Source: an uncultured Collinsella sp.
GTDB taxonomy: Bacteria; Actinomycetota; Coriobacteriia; Coriobacteriales; Coriobacteriaceae
NCBI GenBank assembly: GCA_900541785.1
Contig: UQKY01000003.1
Span: 1 to 64,000 of the forward strand
Direction of reading: 5' to 3'
DNA: 64,000 nucleotides
Part shown: one piece after another, positions 48,339 to 56,093 of the stretch
Layout of the letters: each line of letters begins with the position of its first letter
Position numbering within the stretch: position 1 is the stretch's first letter
Made by a program: the position numbers and the translations under genes
The notes under the pieces: model-generated
Database searches by the model: none
Told to the model about the DNA's origin: nothing
Seen by the model: only the letters and a program-made list of their open reading frames with translations

Positions 48339-50780
48339 CTACCCCAGCGAGCGGTTGAGGGAGCCGAGCTCGTCGTTGCCCATGGTGCGCCACATTTGGA
48401 AGATGCAACCGCGTGCCAGGAAAAAGAAGCCGTTGTCGACCAGTTGAACAGCGGCATCTGCCAGCTGATTCGTCACGGCGGACACTGGCGGCAGCTCGAG
48501 TCCAGCCTTGCGAATGGTCTCGACCGCTTCCTCGAACGTCGGAGGCTCGCTGACGCCCATCTCGTTCATAAGGCCCTGCATTTCTTCCAGCGCGCTGCTG
48601 CCCGACTCCTCGCCACGTGGCACCAGACGGTAACAAGCCAGCGCAAGGTCGAGCTGATCGCAATTCCAATAGGCAAACGCCAGGCGATAGAACAGGTAGC
48701 CGATTGCAGAGCGATCGCTGGCAATACGTAGGCCGTGGCGCGCCACCTCGATAATCTCGTCAAAGCGCTCCAGACGCGCAAGAACGTTGATGAGCGCAAA
48801 GTGCGATTGCATGGACGAGCGCGCCAGATCGTAAAGATGGCGCACCTCGGGCAGCGCTCGTTCAAAGTCCTCTTGCTCGACGTAAAAGCTGCAGATCTCG
48901 TGTTGGGCAAAGTACAGCGCATCGGGCGCACGAAGGATTCGCACAGAGCGGTCTTCTTCCAACACCGGTAGCACCATGCGCACCAGCTGGTTATCGCAAA
49001 ACTGCGTTTGAACCGGGCCCGTCGCCAAAAGCTCGGCAACGGCGCACTTAGCCTCCAACTCCTCAACAAGACGGGAAAAGCCTTCAAAAGCACCTGTACG
49101 GTCGACTTTTGCCTGCTCGCGCAATTCAACAACACGGGCCACGTATGGGTCGTCGTCCTCTTCCATGACCTCCAACTCGTCAGCCGTATCGGCAAGCAGC
49201 AAATCGCGCAGCGCCGGCGGAAGCGTGCGATGGTCATCACGCGGACGAGCATGAACCTCCGCAGGTTCAATCGTCTCCGGAGCAGTTGACTCATACGCCT
49301 CAAGTACACGCTTGCACGGCATATCGTCCATGTCCATGCTCTCAAGATCCTTGGCGACAGGCACGCAATCGGCCAGATAGGCCGCGCGCCCAAAGAAATA
49401 CGTTGCGACAACGCGCTCGCCCTGCTCACTGTCGGGAGCAGCAATCTGCACATAGCAGCGCGTGATGCAGGTGCCCGCGGCAAAACACGCTGCCGCAAGC
49501 GTGAGTGCCACGCGCGCATCGTGCTCCGCGGCCCAGATCGCGCGCGTGTCCTCGTCCAGCTCGCGCCAGGCGTCATCCTGAGCGTCGTATTCACGTTGCG
49601 GCATGGCATCAACGACAGACTGCCCAAACCGAACGAGCATAATCCCCTCGGCAACGTTTGCCCGATAGGTATAGTCGAGCCGCGTGACCACGTTGAGCGC
49701 CTCAACGATTCGCGCAAAACGGGTGCGCACGTCCCACTCGCCGCCCGGCTGGCAAGCCACCGTACCCGGCTTGCCCCACGGGTTATCGCTCGAAGCCGTA
49801 TCGAGCAGTCGGGGAACATCGTTGGTCGTCTTGGCGATATGCCACGCATCAAAGAGCGCGCAGCCCTCAAGGCTCGGCGAGGATGCCGCAGGGACCAATC
49901 CGGCCCCGATGCGCTCAAGGATGCCGGAGAGGCGGTTGAGACGGCACTCGATGGCAAGCAGCATGTCAATCTCGTCCTGGTCCAACAGGCTACGATCAAA
50001 ATTGAGATAGAAAATCTTTGAGCGATCAATGCGAGCCAGGCTCATCTCGGACTTGGCAGCGATGGTGCGCAGGCGGGGCAAGTCAATTTCGCTCATAAGG
50101 GCGGCCGCATAACGCTCGATACCGCTCGGATTCTCGGCATGGTCAACGCGGTAGAGCAGCGTCTCGATAGCATCGGGGAGCGGTGCCGTGTTAAAGCCCA
50201 AAAACACCTCGACCGGCTCGGGCAACTTTACGAGCTTGATCTTGTCGACAACGTTTTGCATACCCTCGTCGAGTCCGCCGGCGTCCGCCGTGTTCACAAT
50301 AGCGCTTTCGGAGTTGGCAAATATCACGTAGCGCAAGAACATCGAGGCCATGAACTCGCCGTAAGGAAGGGCGCGGGTCGAATTCCATGTCTCGTGGTCG
50401 GACTGCTCGCGCATGGGGCCTTCGGGAGAGCCGGCAGTTTGCGCACACGCGCGCATTGCACCGTTGGCTTCCCTTACCATAATCTCACCAATACTGGAAT
50501 CCGACTCGTCAAGGACCAGTTCCATGTCGGGATCGTTGGGCAGCGGAGCCTCGCTGACGGGGCGGTCCACCTTGTACACCTCACCCGAAACGCTTACGTA
50601 GCCCAAAAGCGACACATGACTTTTGCCAACGAATTCGACGACATAACAAGATTCAAGCTGATCCTCGCCAAAGAGTTTCCAGACCACGCCATATGAGCGT
50701 CCCGCAGGCTGCTCGGGCATCGCCGGAAAGCGCTTCTTGGGATCGAGAAACCTGAGCTTGTATGTCGGACGCTCTGCCAC
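48339..50780 (-). CDS. Large hypothetical protein with TPR-like C-terminus
   Basis: An 813-aa soluble protein that I do not recognise. It has no signal peptide or membrane helices. Residues 1-130 look beta-rich (YKLRFLDPKKRFPAMPEQ at the start), residues about 250-500 are mixed, and residues about 600-780 contain helical pairs with tetratricopeptide spacing (ICSFYVEQEDFERALPEVRHL, AFAYWNCDQLDLALACYRLV). An acidic linker near 570 (EVMEEDDDPYV) separates the two parts. Codon use matches its neighbours. It is flanked by tRNA-Ser and tRNA-Arg genes and has no operon partner. A scaffold or regulatory role is only a guess. Confidence 0.75.
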   Translation of the reverse strand: MAERPTYKLRFLDPKKRFPAMPEQPAGRSYGVVWKLFGEDQLESCYVVEFVGKSHVSLLGYVSVSGEVYKVDRPVSEAPLPNDPDMELVLDESDSSIGEIMVREANGAMRACAQTAGSPEGPMREQSDHETWNSTRALPYGEFMASMFLRYVIFANSESAIVNTADAGGLDEGMQNVVDKIKLVKLPEPVEVFLGFNTAPLPDAIETLLYRVDHAENPSGIERYAAALMSEIDLPRLRTIAAKSEMSLARIDRSKIFYLNFDRSLLDQDEIDMLLAIECRLNRLSGILERIGAGLVPAASSPSLEGCALFDAWHIAKTTNDVPRLLDTASSDNPWGKPGTVACQPGGEWDVRTRFARIVEALNVVTRLDYTYRANVAEGIMLVRFGQSVVDAMPQREYDAQDDAWRELDEDTRAIWAAEHDARVALTLAAACFAAGTCITRCYVQIAAPDSEQGERVVATYFFGRAAYLADCVPVAKDLESMDMDDMPCKRVLEAYESTAPETIEPAEVHARPRDDHRTLPPALRDLLLADTADELEVMEEDDDPYVARVVELREQAKVDRTGAFEGFSRLVEELEAKCAVAELLATGPVQTQFCDNQLVRMVLPVLEEDRSVRILRAPDALYFAQHEICSFYVEQEDFERALPEVRHLYDLARSSMQSHFALINVLARLERFDEIIEVARHGLRIASDRSAIGYLFYRLAFAYWNCDQLDLALACYRLVPRGEESGSSALEEMQGLMNEMGVSEPPTFEEAVETIRKAGLELPPVSAVTNQLADAAVQLVDNGFFFLARGCIFQMWRTMGNDELGSLNRSLG

Positions 50781-50895
50781 GAAGTATCACCCTGATCGGT
50801 CGCTTGAAGAAGGAGTGGTCGCGAATAAGTCGCGACATCTACTCGGAATCTTACACGAGTCGACAGGAAATCGTCCGCTTCACGCTCGCGCCTCG

Positions 50896-50915
50896 ACCGA
50901 GGTTCGAATCCATGC
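50896..50915 (+). other. tRNA T-arm-like fragment, inverted relative to tRNA-Arg
   Basis: ACCGAGGTTCGAATCCATGC contains the universal T-loop GGTTCGAATCC on the plus strand, about 50 bases beyond the 3' end of the minus-strand tRNA-Arg, with a terminator hairpin between. The stem is poorly paired, so it is not part of a working tRNA. Confidence 0.5.
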
Positions 50916-50931
50916 AGCGGCGACATAAAAG

Positions 50932-50956
50932 AAAAGCCCCCGTTGCCGGGAGCTTT
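50932..50956 (-). terminator. Terminator of tRNA-Arg
   Basis: On the minus strand AAAGCT-CCC and GGG-GGCTTT pair and are followed by TCTTTT, about ten bases after the tRNA. Confidence 0.7.
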
Positions 50957-50965
50957 AATCTCAAA

Positions 50966-51042
50966 TGGTGCGGCGTATAGGATTCGAACCTATGACGTTC
51001 TGATTCGTAGTCAGACCCTCTATCCAGCTGAGGTAACGCCGC
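50966..51042 (-). tRNA. tRNA-Arg(ACG)
   Basis: A 77-nt tRNA including encoded CCA. The acceptor stem is GCGGCGT/ACGCCGC with discriminator A. The anticodon arm TCTGA-CTACGAA-TCAGA gives ACG, whose first base would be inosine after editing, reading CGU, CGC and CGA. Confidence 0.94.
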
Positions 51043-51119
51043 AGCGCAAGACATATAAAACCACTTTAGCTTATTGGAGTCAAGCACAATCTCAAACTTT
51101 TTTGTGGAACGCAGTTTTG

Positions 51120-51497
51120 TCATGCTGCTCCGCATATACCGCTGTTCCCCGTACGATCGATTGGCTTTTCGATCACGTCAAACTTGGCATCAAGTTCCCT
51201 CAGGAGCGATCTCACCCGCTGGGCACAATCATAATCGGCAAACGAGATGCTCAGCATGCGCGCGACCTGGTTGGAAGTCCCAACTCCGTAGAACTGCTCA
51301 AGCGCCACAAGCCCCTCGTGCGTCACAAAGGTCTCGACCACATGCGGCGACTCCTCAAAGCACCATTGTGTCAACGGACCCTCACTCGTCTGCCGCACCA
51401 CCAAACCACCCATACCGGATGGCTCACACGTAACTAGTAGGTGCTCCCCACCTTCATCGCTCTCAAACAAAACCACCCGATCATCAAACAGCTCCAT
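51120..51497 (-). CDS. Hypothetical protein, 125 aa
   Basis: A small soluble protein I do not recognise. It begins MELFDDRVVLFESDEGGEHL and has alternating beta and alpha character with a Cys near residue 46 (LTQWCFEESPHVVETFV) and CGAA at the C-terminus. AGAAAGGGG lies six bases before the ATG, and third-position GC is lower than in neighbouring housekeeping genes. It is monocistronic between tRNA-Arg and serS. The helix VRSLLRELDAKFDVIEKPI is amphipathic. A function cannot be proposed. Confidence 0.75.
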   Translation of the reverse strand: MELFDDRVVLFESDEGGEHLLVTCEPSGMGGLVVRQTSEGPLTQWCFEESPHVVETFVTHEGLVALEQFYGVGTSNQVARMLSISFADYDCAQRVRSLLRELDAKFDVIEKPIDRTGNSGICGAA

Positions 51498-51619
51498 CGC
51501 GTCCCCTTTCTCTCGCTCTTATTTAGCAAAAGCATAGCAGGTAGATGGCTGTATACAGAACAGTTGTTCGTGTGTTTTCTATTGAGTTGTCCGCACGGCA
51601 TGGTATGGACCTGCGCACG

Positions 51620-51648
51620 AAATAGGGCGCCCCCGAAGGAGCGCCCTT
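51620..51648 (-). terminator. Terminator of serS
   Basis: GGGCGC (51625-51630) and GCGCCC (51641-51646), with flanking A/T pairs, form a hairpin followed on the minus strand by TATTTCG, about 25 bases after the serS stop codon. Confidence 0.7.
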
Positions 51649-51670
51649 GCATATCCCCTATGCAGCCAAC

Positions 51671-52954
51671 TTACGCGACCGGCTCGATCTTCTCGAGACC
51701 ACCCATGTAAGGACGCAGGACCTCGGGAATCGTGATGGTGCCGTCGGCGTTCTGGTAGTTCTCCAGAATGGCGGCCATGGTGCGGCCGGCCGGCAGGCCG
51801 GAACCGTTGAGCGTGTGCAGGTAGCGCGAACCCTTGAAGTTCTCGGGGTCGCGGTACTTGATGTTGGCGCGGCGGGCCTGGAAGTCGCCGCAGTTGGAGC
51901 AGGAGCTGATCTCCTTGTAGGCGTTGTAGCTCGGCAGCCAGACCTCGACGTCGTAGGTCTGACGGGCAGAGAAGCCCAAGTCGCCGGTGCACAGGCTAAT
52001 CACGCGATACGGAAGGCCCAGCTGCTGCAGCAGGTACTCGGCCTCGGCGGTCATGCTCTCGAGCTCCTCGTCGGACTCCTCCGGCTTAGCGAACTTGACC
52101 ATCTCGACCTTGTCGAACTCGTGCTGACGGATGATGCCGCGGGTGTCGCGACCGGCGGAACCGGCCTCCTCGCGGAAGCAGGGGGTGAAGGCGGTGTAGC
52201 GGCGCGGCAGGGTGTCGGCGTCGAGGACCTCGCCGGCGTGCAGGTTGGTGAGCACGACCTCGGCGGTGGGGATCAGGAAGTTGTCGCCCGAGACGTGGTA
52301 GGCGTCGTCCTCGAACTTGGGCAGCTGACCCGTGCCAAACATGGTCTGACGCTTGACGACGATGGGCGGCCACCACTCCTTAAAACCACGGCTGGTGTGC
52401 GTATCGAGGAAGAAGTTGATGAGGGCGCGCTCCAGGCGGGCGCCGGCGCCACCGAGAACGGTAAAACGGCTGCCGGAGAGCTTGTTGCCGCGCTCGAAGT
52501 CGAGGATGTCCAGATCGGTGCCCAGATCCCAATGCGGCTTAAAGTCGAAGTCGAACTCGCGCGGGGTGCCCCAACGACGGCGCTCAATATTCTCGTCCTC
52601 GTCCTTGCCGTACGGCGTGGCCTCGCAAGGAATGTTGGGCAGGTGAGCCATGAAGTCGTACTGCTCCTGCTCGAGAGCAGTACGGCGCTCGGCCAGACCG
52701 TCAATCTTCTCGTTGACGGCGCGCACGGCCTCCTTGGCGGCCTCGGCCTCGTCCTTCTTGCTCTCCTTCATCAGGGCGCCGATCTTCTTGGACTCGGCGT
52801 TGCGCGTAGCCTGGAGCTCCTCGACCTCGGTGATGACGGCACGGCGCTCGTCGTCGAGCTCAAAGAACTTCTCGCGATCCCAAGACGTCTGGCGGTTAGC
52901 CATGGCGACATCGATGGCATCGGGGTTCTCGCGAACAAACTTGATATCAAGCAT
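51671..52954 (-). CDS. serS: Seryl-tRNA synthetase
   Basis: A 427-aa class II synthetase for tRNA-Ser. The N-terminal antiparallel coiled-coil arm (residues about 30-105, with EVEELQATRNAESKKIGALM) contacts the long variable arm of tRNA-Ser. The catalytic domain has motif 2 FREEAGSAGRDTRGIIRQHEF and motif 3 GSGLPAGRTMAAILEN; I note SSCSNCGDFQARR, the normal serine-binding region. ATG at 52954 has GGAGG six bases upstream; an ATG at 52981 adds nine residues without a site. Confidence 0.96.
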   Translation of the reverse strand: MLDIKFVRENPDAIDVAMANRQTSWDREKFFELDDERRAVITEVEELQATRNAESKKIGALMKESKKDEAEAAKEAVRAVNEKIDGLAERRTALEQEQYDFMAHLPNIPCEATPYGKDEDENIERRRWGTPREFDFDFKPHWDLGTDLDILDFERGNKLSGSRFTVLGGAGARLERALINFFLDTHTSRGFKEWWPPIVVKRQTMFGTGQLPKFEDDAYHVSGDNFLIPTAEVVLTNLHAGEVLDADTLPRRYTAFTPCFREEAGSAGRDTRGIIRQHEFDKVEMVKFAKPEESDEELESMTAEAEYLLQQLGLPYRVISLCTGDLGFSARQTYDVEVWLPSYNAYKEISSCSNCGDFQARRANIKYRDPENFKGSRYLHTLNGSGLPAGRTMAAILENYQNADGTITIPEVLRPYMGGLEKIEPVA

Positions 52955-53065
52955 TAGATCCTCCGGCGATATACATTCCATTTAGGTTGCAACCTTGTAC
53001 ATGTATGGGCAAGTATATACTTATGAGCGTTTACGACCCAACTCAACTACGCAAGAAGGCACCCA

Positions 53066-53239
53066 ATGGACGCAGTTTTTTCCTTTTTGTTTGGCACCCG
53101 CACCGGTTTTGCCATCCTTTTCGCCGGCGGCATCCTGTTATTTGCGATTCTTGCCTTTGTAATGGAGAAGCGTACCCATAAGATGTACGTCGACCGCGGA
53201 CCCAAGTCCGAGGATGAGGAAGACAGCTTCTGGGACTAA
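53066..53239 (+). CDS. Small single-helix membrane protein, 57 aa
   Basis: A short gene with AGAAGG seven bases before its ATG. The product has one hydrophobic helix (about residues 12-33, TGFAILFAGGILLFAILAF) followed by a basic then acidic cytosolic tail (EKRTHKMYVDRGPKSEDEED, ending SFWD). Codon use is GC3-rich like its neighbours. It is divergent from serS and followed by a bidirectional terminator shared with proC. I do not recognise a family; the layout resembles small membrane regulators or complex subunits. Confidence 0.65.
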   Translation: MDAVFSFLFGTRTGFAILFAGGILLFAILAFVMEKRTHKMYVDRGPKSEDEEDSFWD

Positions 53240-53240
53240 C

Positions 53241-53281
53241 CTGCCAAAAAGGGACAGGTTTATTTTGGTCTGTTTTATCTG
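53241..53281 (+). repeat. Intergenic repeat, GGGACAGGTTTATTTTGG type (copy 2)
   Basis: Reads CTGCCAAAAAGGGACAGG followed by TTTATTTTGGTCTGTTTTATCTG, differing from copy 1 (1501-1541) at two positions. It starts one base after the stop of the small membrane protein gene. Confidence 0.75.
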
Positions 53282-53290
53282 GGCAAACGC

Positions 53291-53334
53291 AAGCGCCCCG
53301 CAACTGGAATTGAGCCAGTTGCGGGGCGCTTTTC
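53291..53334. terminator. Bidirectional terminator between small gene and proC
   Basis: AAGCGCCCCGCAACTGG and CCAGTTGCGGGGCGCTT are perfect 17-base arms with a seven-base loop, followed by TTCG/TTT on the plus strand. It separates converging genes. Confidence 0.85.
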
Positions 53335-53362
53335 GCTAAAAGGACAAAACCGCAGAAAACAC

Positions 53363-53404
53363 CTGCCAAAAATAAACCCGTCCTTTTTTTGGTCGGTTTT
53401 ACTG
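53363..53404 (+). repeat. Intergenic repeat with inverted core (copy 3)
   Basis: CTGCCAAAAA and TTTTGGTCGGTTTTA-CTG flank a core TAAACCCGTCC, which is the reverse complement of the core GGACAGGTTTA in copies 1 and 2 with one difference. The flanks are in the same orientation, so only the middle is flipped. Its end overlaps the proC stop codon. Confidence 0.65.
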
Positions 53405-54169
53405 GAGAGTTGCGTCGATTGCCTTGACCAGGGCGCTGCGCATGCCAGCGTCCTCGAGCGCAACGACGCCCTTGATGGTGGCACCACCGGGCGAGCATAC
53501 GGCATCCTTCATCGCCGCAGGATGCTGGCCAGTTGCAAGCTGCAGCTTTGCCGTACCTAGCACCATCTGGCTCACAATGCGATAGGCATCGGCACGCGGG
53601 ATACCGTGCTTGACCGCCGCATCGCCCAGGGCCTCGATTGCCATGGCGACAAATGCCGGAGCGCAACCACCCACCGTGCCGCCCACAAACAGCAGGCTCG
53701 TATCGAGCTCGACCACCGCACCGAGTTTGCCAAGCAGATCAAGCACCACGGCGCTCTGCTCATCACTAAGCGTGGAAGCCTTCTCGCAAGCGATGACGCC
53801 CTCGCCCACCGAAACCGGTGTGTTGGGCACCGTCGAGATATGCGCGACGCCCGGCAGGACCTGCTCCCACTTGGCACTGTCCCAGGTCCAGGCAACCGAC
53901 AGAACGACCTTTTTGGCAAGAGCATCCTTGAGCGGGGCGAATACCTTCTCGATCATGTACGGTTTGACCGCAGCGACCACGATATCGGATGCGGCGACAA
54001 CCTCGGCGGCATCGTGGCAGGCGACCATGCCGCGCGCCTCGCAGCGCTCAACCAGTGCGTCGTAGCGACCCGCGCAGGCGCACATGTCGCTCGCAGCTAC
54101 ACCGGCAGCGATCCAGCCATCGGCCATAGCGCTCGCCATATTGCCAAAACCGACAAATCCAATCTTCAT
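53399..54169 (-). CDS. proC: Pyrroline-5-carboxylate reductase
   Basis: A 256-aa NAD(P)H-dependent enzyme for the last step of proline synthesis. The Rossmann motif is GFVGFGNMASAM at the N-terminus, NTPVSVGEG follows the dinucleotide domain, and the C-terminal P5CR signature region reads KDAVCSPGGATIKGVVALE. The stop codon lies within a repeat element (53363-53404). It is transcribed in the same direction as rlmH but separated by 73 bases. Confidence 0.94.
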   Translation of the reverse strand: MKIGFVGFGNMASAMADGWIAAGVAASDMCACAGRYDALVERCEARGMVACHDAAEVVAASDIVVAAVKPYMIEKVFAPLKDALAKKVVLSVAWTWDSAKWEQVLPGVAHISTVPNTPVSVGEGVIACEKASTLSDEQSAVVLDLLGKLGAVVELDTSLLFVGGTVGGCAPAFVAMAIEALGDAAVKHGIPRADAYRIVSQMVLGTAKLQLATGQHPAAMKDAVCSPGGATIKGVVALEDAGMRSALVKAIDATLQ

Positions 54170-54242
54170 ATCTCATAGTCCTCTCAGACACGCTCTTCAA
54201 AACGAAAGCTATTGTCCCACGCCATTGTTTCGTATTGCCGAC

Positions 54243-54713
54243 CTATTTGTGATACGGCTCGCCACGGCTGATCTTGCAGGCGCGGTAGATTTGCTCCAGC
54301 AGCACCACGCGCGCCAAGTTATGCGGCAAGGTAATGCGTCCAAAGCTGAGCATCTCGTCGGCGCGGGCGCGCACCTCATCGCTCACGCCGTCCGAACCGC
54401 CAATCACAAAGGCGATGTCGCTGCTGCCTCGCAGCATAAGATCGTCGAGCCTCGCCGAGAGCTCCTCACTCGAACGCTCCTTGCCCTCGATAGCCAGCAG
54501 GATCACATGCGCTCGAGACGGCAATGCAGCAAGAATTGCCGCCCCCTCCTTGTCGCGCGCGGCATCCACGCCGCCCGCCTTAGCCGGGTCGATATCGGCC
54601 ACCTCGCGGATATCCACCTTGGCATAGGCGCCTAGGCGCTTGGTGTACTCAGCGCACGCGTCCTTCCAAAAGCGCCCCTTGAGCTTACCGACGCAAACGA
54701 CGGTGTATTTCAC
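54243..54713 (-). CDS. rlmH: 23S rRNA pseudouridine-1915 N3-methyltransferase
   Basis: A 156-aa SPOUT-class methyltransferase that methylates pseudouridine 1915 of 23S rRNA on assembled ribosomes. Trefoil-knot elements are FVIGGSDGVS and the C-terminal LLEQIYRACKISRGEPYHK, almost the family consensus. Length is standard. It follows the SPFH-protein gene by six bases, so the two probably share a transcript. Confidence 0.96.
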   Translation of the reverse strand: MKYTVVCVGKLKGRFWKDACAEYTKRLGAYAKVDIREVADIDPAKAGGVDAARDKEGAAILAALPSRAHVILLAIEGKERSSEELSARLDDLMLRGSSDIAFVIGGSDGVSDEVRARADEMLSFGRITLPHNLARVVLLEQIYRACKISRGEPYHK

Positions 54714-54719
54714 GCGCGT

Positions 54720-55658
54720 CTACTCCTTCGAATCGTTTTGAACTTTGCCGGCGGTCAGCATCTGCTCGAACATAGAGGCCGACTGCGAGAAGTCGCTCGG
54801 CAGCACGACCGTCGAGGTTTTACCCGTGCGAGCAAACTCCGTCATCATCTCGGACCACTGCGTAAACATGAACAGTTGGTTGGCCTCGTCATTGCCGACA
54901 CCCGTCTCCTGGATGATCTCGAGCGAATCTTTGATACCCAGTGCGATGGCCTTGCGCTGGTTGGCGATGCCCTCGCCCGCCTTTTCCATAGCCTCGGCCT
55001 CGGCGGTCGCCTCGGTGACGCGCTTGATGCGGTCGGCCTCGGCGAGCTCCTGTGCCGCAGCGCGCTTGCGCTGGGCGGCGTTGATGTCGTTCATGGAGTT
55101 CTCGACCTCGGTCGGCAGTGCGATTTTGGTGATGAGCGTCGACACGAGGGTGAAGCCGTAGGCGGCCATCTGCTCGGAAACGGTAGCGTTGACATCCTTG
55201 GCGATGTCATCCTTCTTGGCAAAGACCTCGTCGAGTGTGTAGACGGGAATCGAAGAGCGCAGGGCGTCGGTGATGAAGTCACGCATCTGGTCGACGGGCT
55301 CCTGCAGCATGTAGTAGCTCTTGTAGATACCCGAATCTGCCGGGCCGGCGCCCATGTCATAGCTCACGTGGTACTGAGCAGAGACCTCAAGGCCGATGGT
55401 CACGTTGTCCTGGGTCTTAACGTCGATGCCAAAACCGTTTTTCATGGTGCGCAGACTCACCGTGGCGGCTTTGCGGTCAATCACGGGCACCTTCATGTGG
55501 AAGCCCGCGTTGACGATGCGGTTAAACTTGCCCAGACGCTCGATGATCACGGCATGCTGCTGTTCAACGACATAGCAGGCGTTGGGAAGCAGTAACAACA
55601 AAATGATGATGGGAATCAAAAGGCTGGTAAGGGCGGCGATGATACCGGACAACAGCAT
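54720..55658 (-). CDS. SPFH/Band 7-family membrane protein (stomatin-like)
   Basis: A 312-aa protein with one N-terminal membrane helix (residues about 8-28) and an SPFH domain (about 30-205; HAVIIERLGKFNRIVNAGFHMKVP is split across residues 35-60), then an Ala/Glu-rich coiled coil (about 200-260, AAQRKRAAAQELAEADRIKR). Such proteins form membrane microdomain scaffolds and often pair with a NfeD protease, which is not adjacent here. ATG at 55658 has AGGAGAG upstream and is preferred to one at 55679. Confidence 0.9.
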   Translation of the reverse strand: MLLSGIIAALTSLLIPIIILLLLLPNACYVVEQQHAVIIERLGKFNRIVNAGFHMKVPVIDRKAATVSLRTMKNGFGIDVKTQDNVTIGLEVSAQYHVSYDMGAGPADSGIYKSYYMLQEPVDQMRDFITDALRSSIPVYTLDEVFAKKDDIAKDVNATVSEQMAAYGFTLVSTLITKIALPTEVENSMNDINAAQRKRAAAQELAEADRIKRVTEATAEAEAMEKAGEGIANQRKAIALGIKDSLEIIQETGVGNDEANQLFMFTQWSEMMTEFARTGKTSTVVLPSDFSQSASMFEQMLTAGKVQNDSKE

Positions 55659-55730
55659 GGTCTCTCCTCTGATAGGCACACGTTGGCACTAGGATACCCG
55701 CACGAAGCAGCAACGTGACATCAACAAGAG

Positions 55731-55981
55731 GCCCATAACAAAAAGCTCCCATTGCTGGGAGCTCTTTCAATCAATGGTGCGGGCGAAAGGACGTCCGCGT
55801 ATCCGCTTCGCGGATCCGCACCGGCTTCGGCCGCCTGCCGGCGTCCTCGCCAGCTCGCTAAAAACGCTCCGCGTTTTCTTTACGCTCGCTCCTTCACAGG
55901 TTCAAGTCCCTGTGATGGGCCCATAACAAAAAAGCTCCCATTGCTGGGAGCTCTTTCATTTAATGGTGCGGGCGAAAGGAC
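55731..55981. repeat. Duplicated tRNA-Leu 3' end and terminator flanking a 126-base insert
   Basis: The 62-base segment 55731-55792 (GCCCATAAC, terminator hairpin, TGGTGCGGGCGAAAGGAC) repeats at 55919-55981, where it is the true 3' end and terminator of tRNA-Leu; only a few bases differ. Between them is a stretch of small GC hairpins (ATCCGC-TTC-GCGGAT, GGCTTCGGCC, CGCC-TGC-CGGCG) and a plus-strand T-arm fragment CACAGGTTCAAGTCCCTGTG. The layout is like attachment-site duplication at a tRNA gene, but no integrase is present. Confidence 0.75.
55930..55956 (-). terminator. Terminator of tRNA-Leu
   Basis: GAGCTCCCAGCAATGGGAGCT read on the minus strand gives stem AGCTCCCA/TGGGAGCT followed by TTTTTTG, starting about ten bases after the tRNA. 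A second copy lies at 55740-55767. Confidence 0.85.
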
Positions 55982-56050
55982 TTGAACCTTCATGGGGTTG
56001 CCCCCATACGGACCTGAACCGTACGCGTCTGCCAATTCCGCCACGCCCGC
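55964..56050 (-). tRNA. tRNA-Leu(CAG)
   Basis: An 87-nt type II tRNA including encoded CCA. The acceptor stem is GCGGGCG/CGCCCGC with discriminator A. The anticodon loop TTCAGGT gives anticodon CAG, and the variable arm TGGGG-GCAA-CCCCA is long as in leucine tRNAs. It reads CUG codons. Confidence 0.94.
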
Positions 56051-56093
56051 GTGCAGGAATTAGAATAACGGAGCGCCACCACGAACGCAAGAA

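Noticed and set aside
50762..50980. A 72-codon plus-strand frame running into tRNA-Arg
   Set aside because: It crosses the T-arm fragment, the terminator and part of the tRNA, so it is non-coding sequence read through.
55752..55985. A 77-codon frame over the duplicated tRNA-Leu end
   Set aside because: It repeats itself because of the 188-base duplication and covers a terminator and a tRNA end; it is not a gene.
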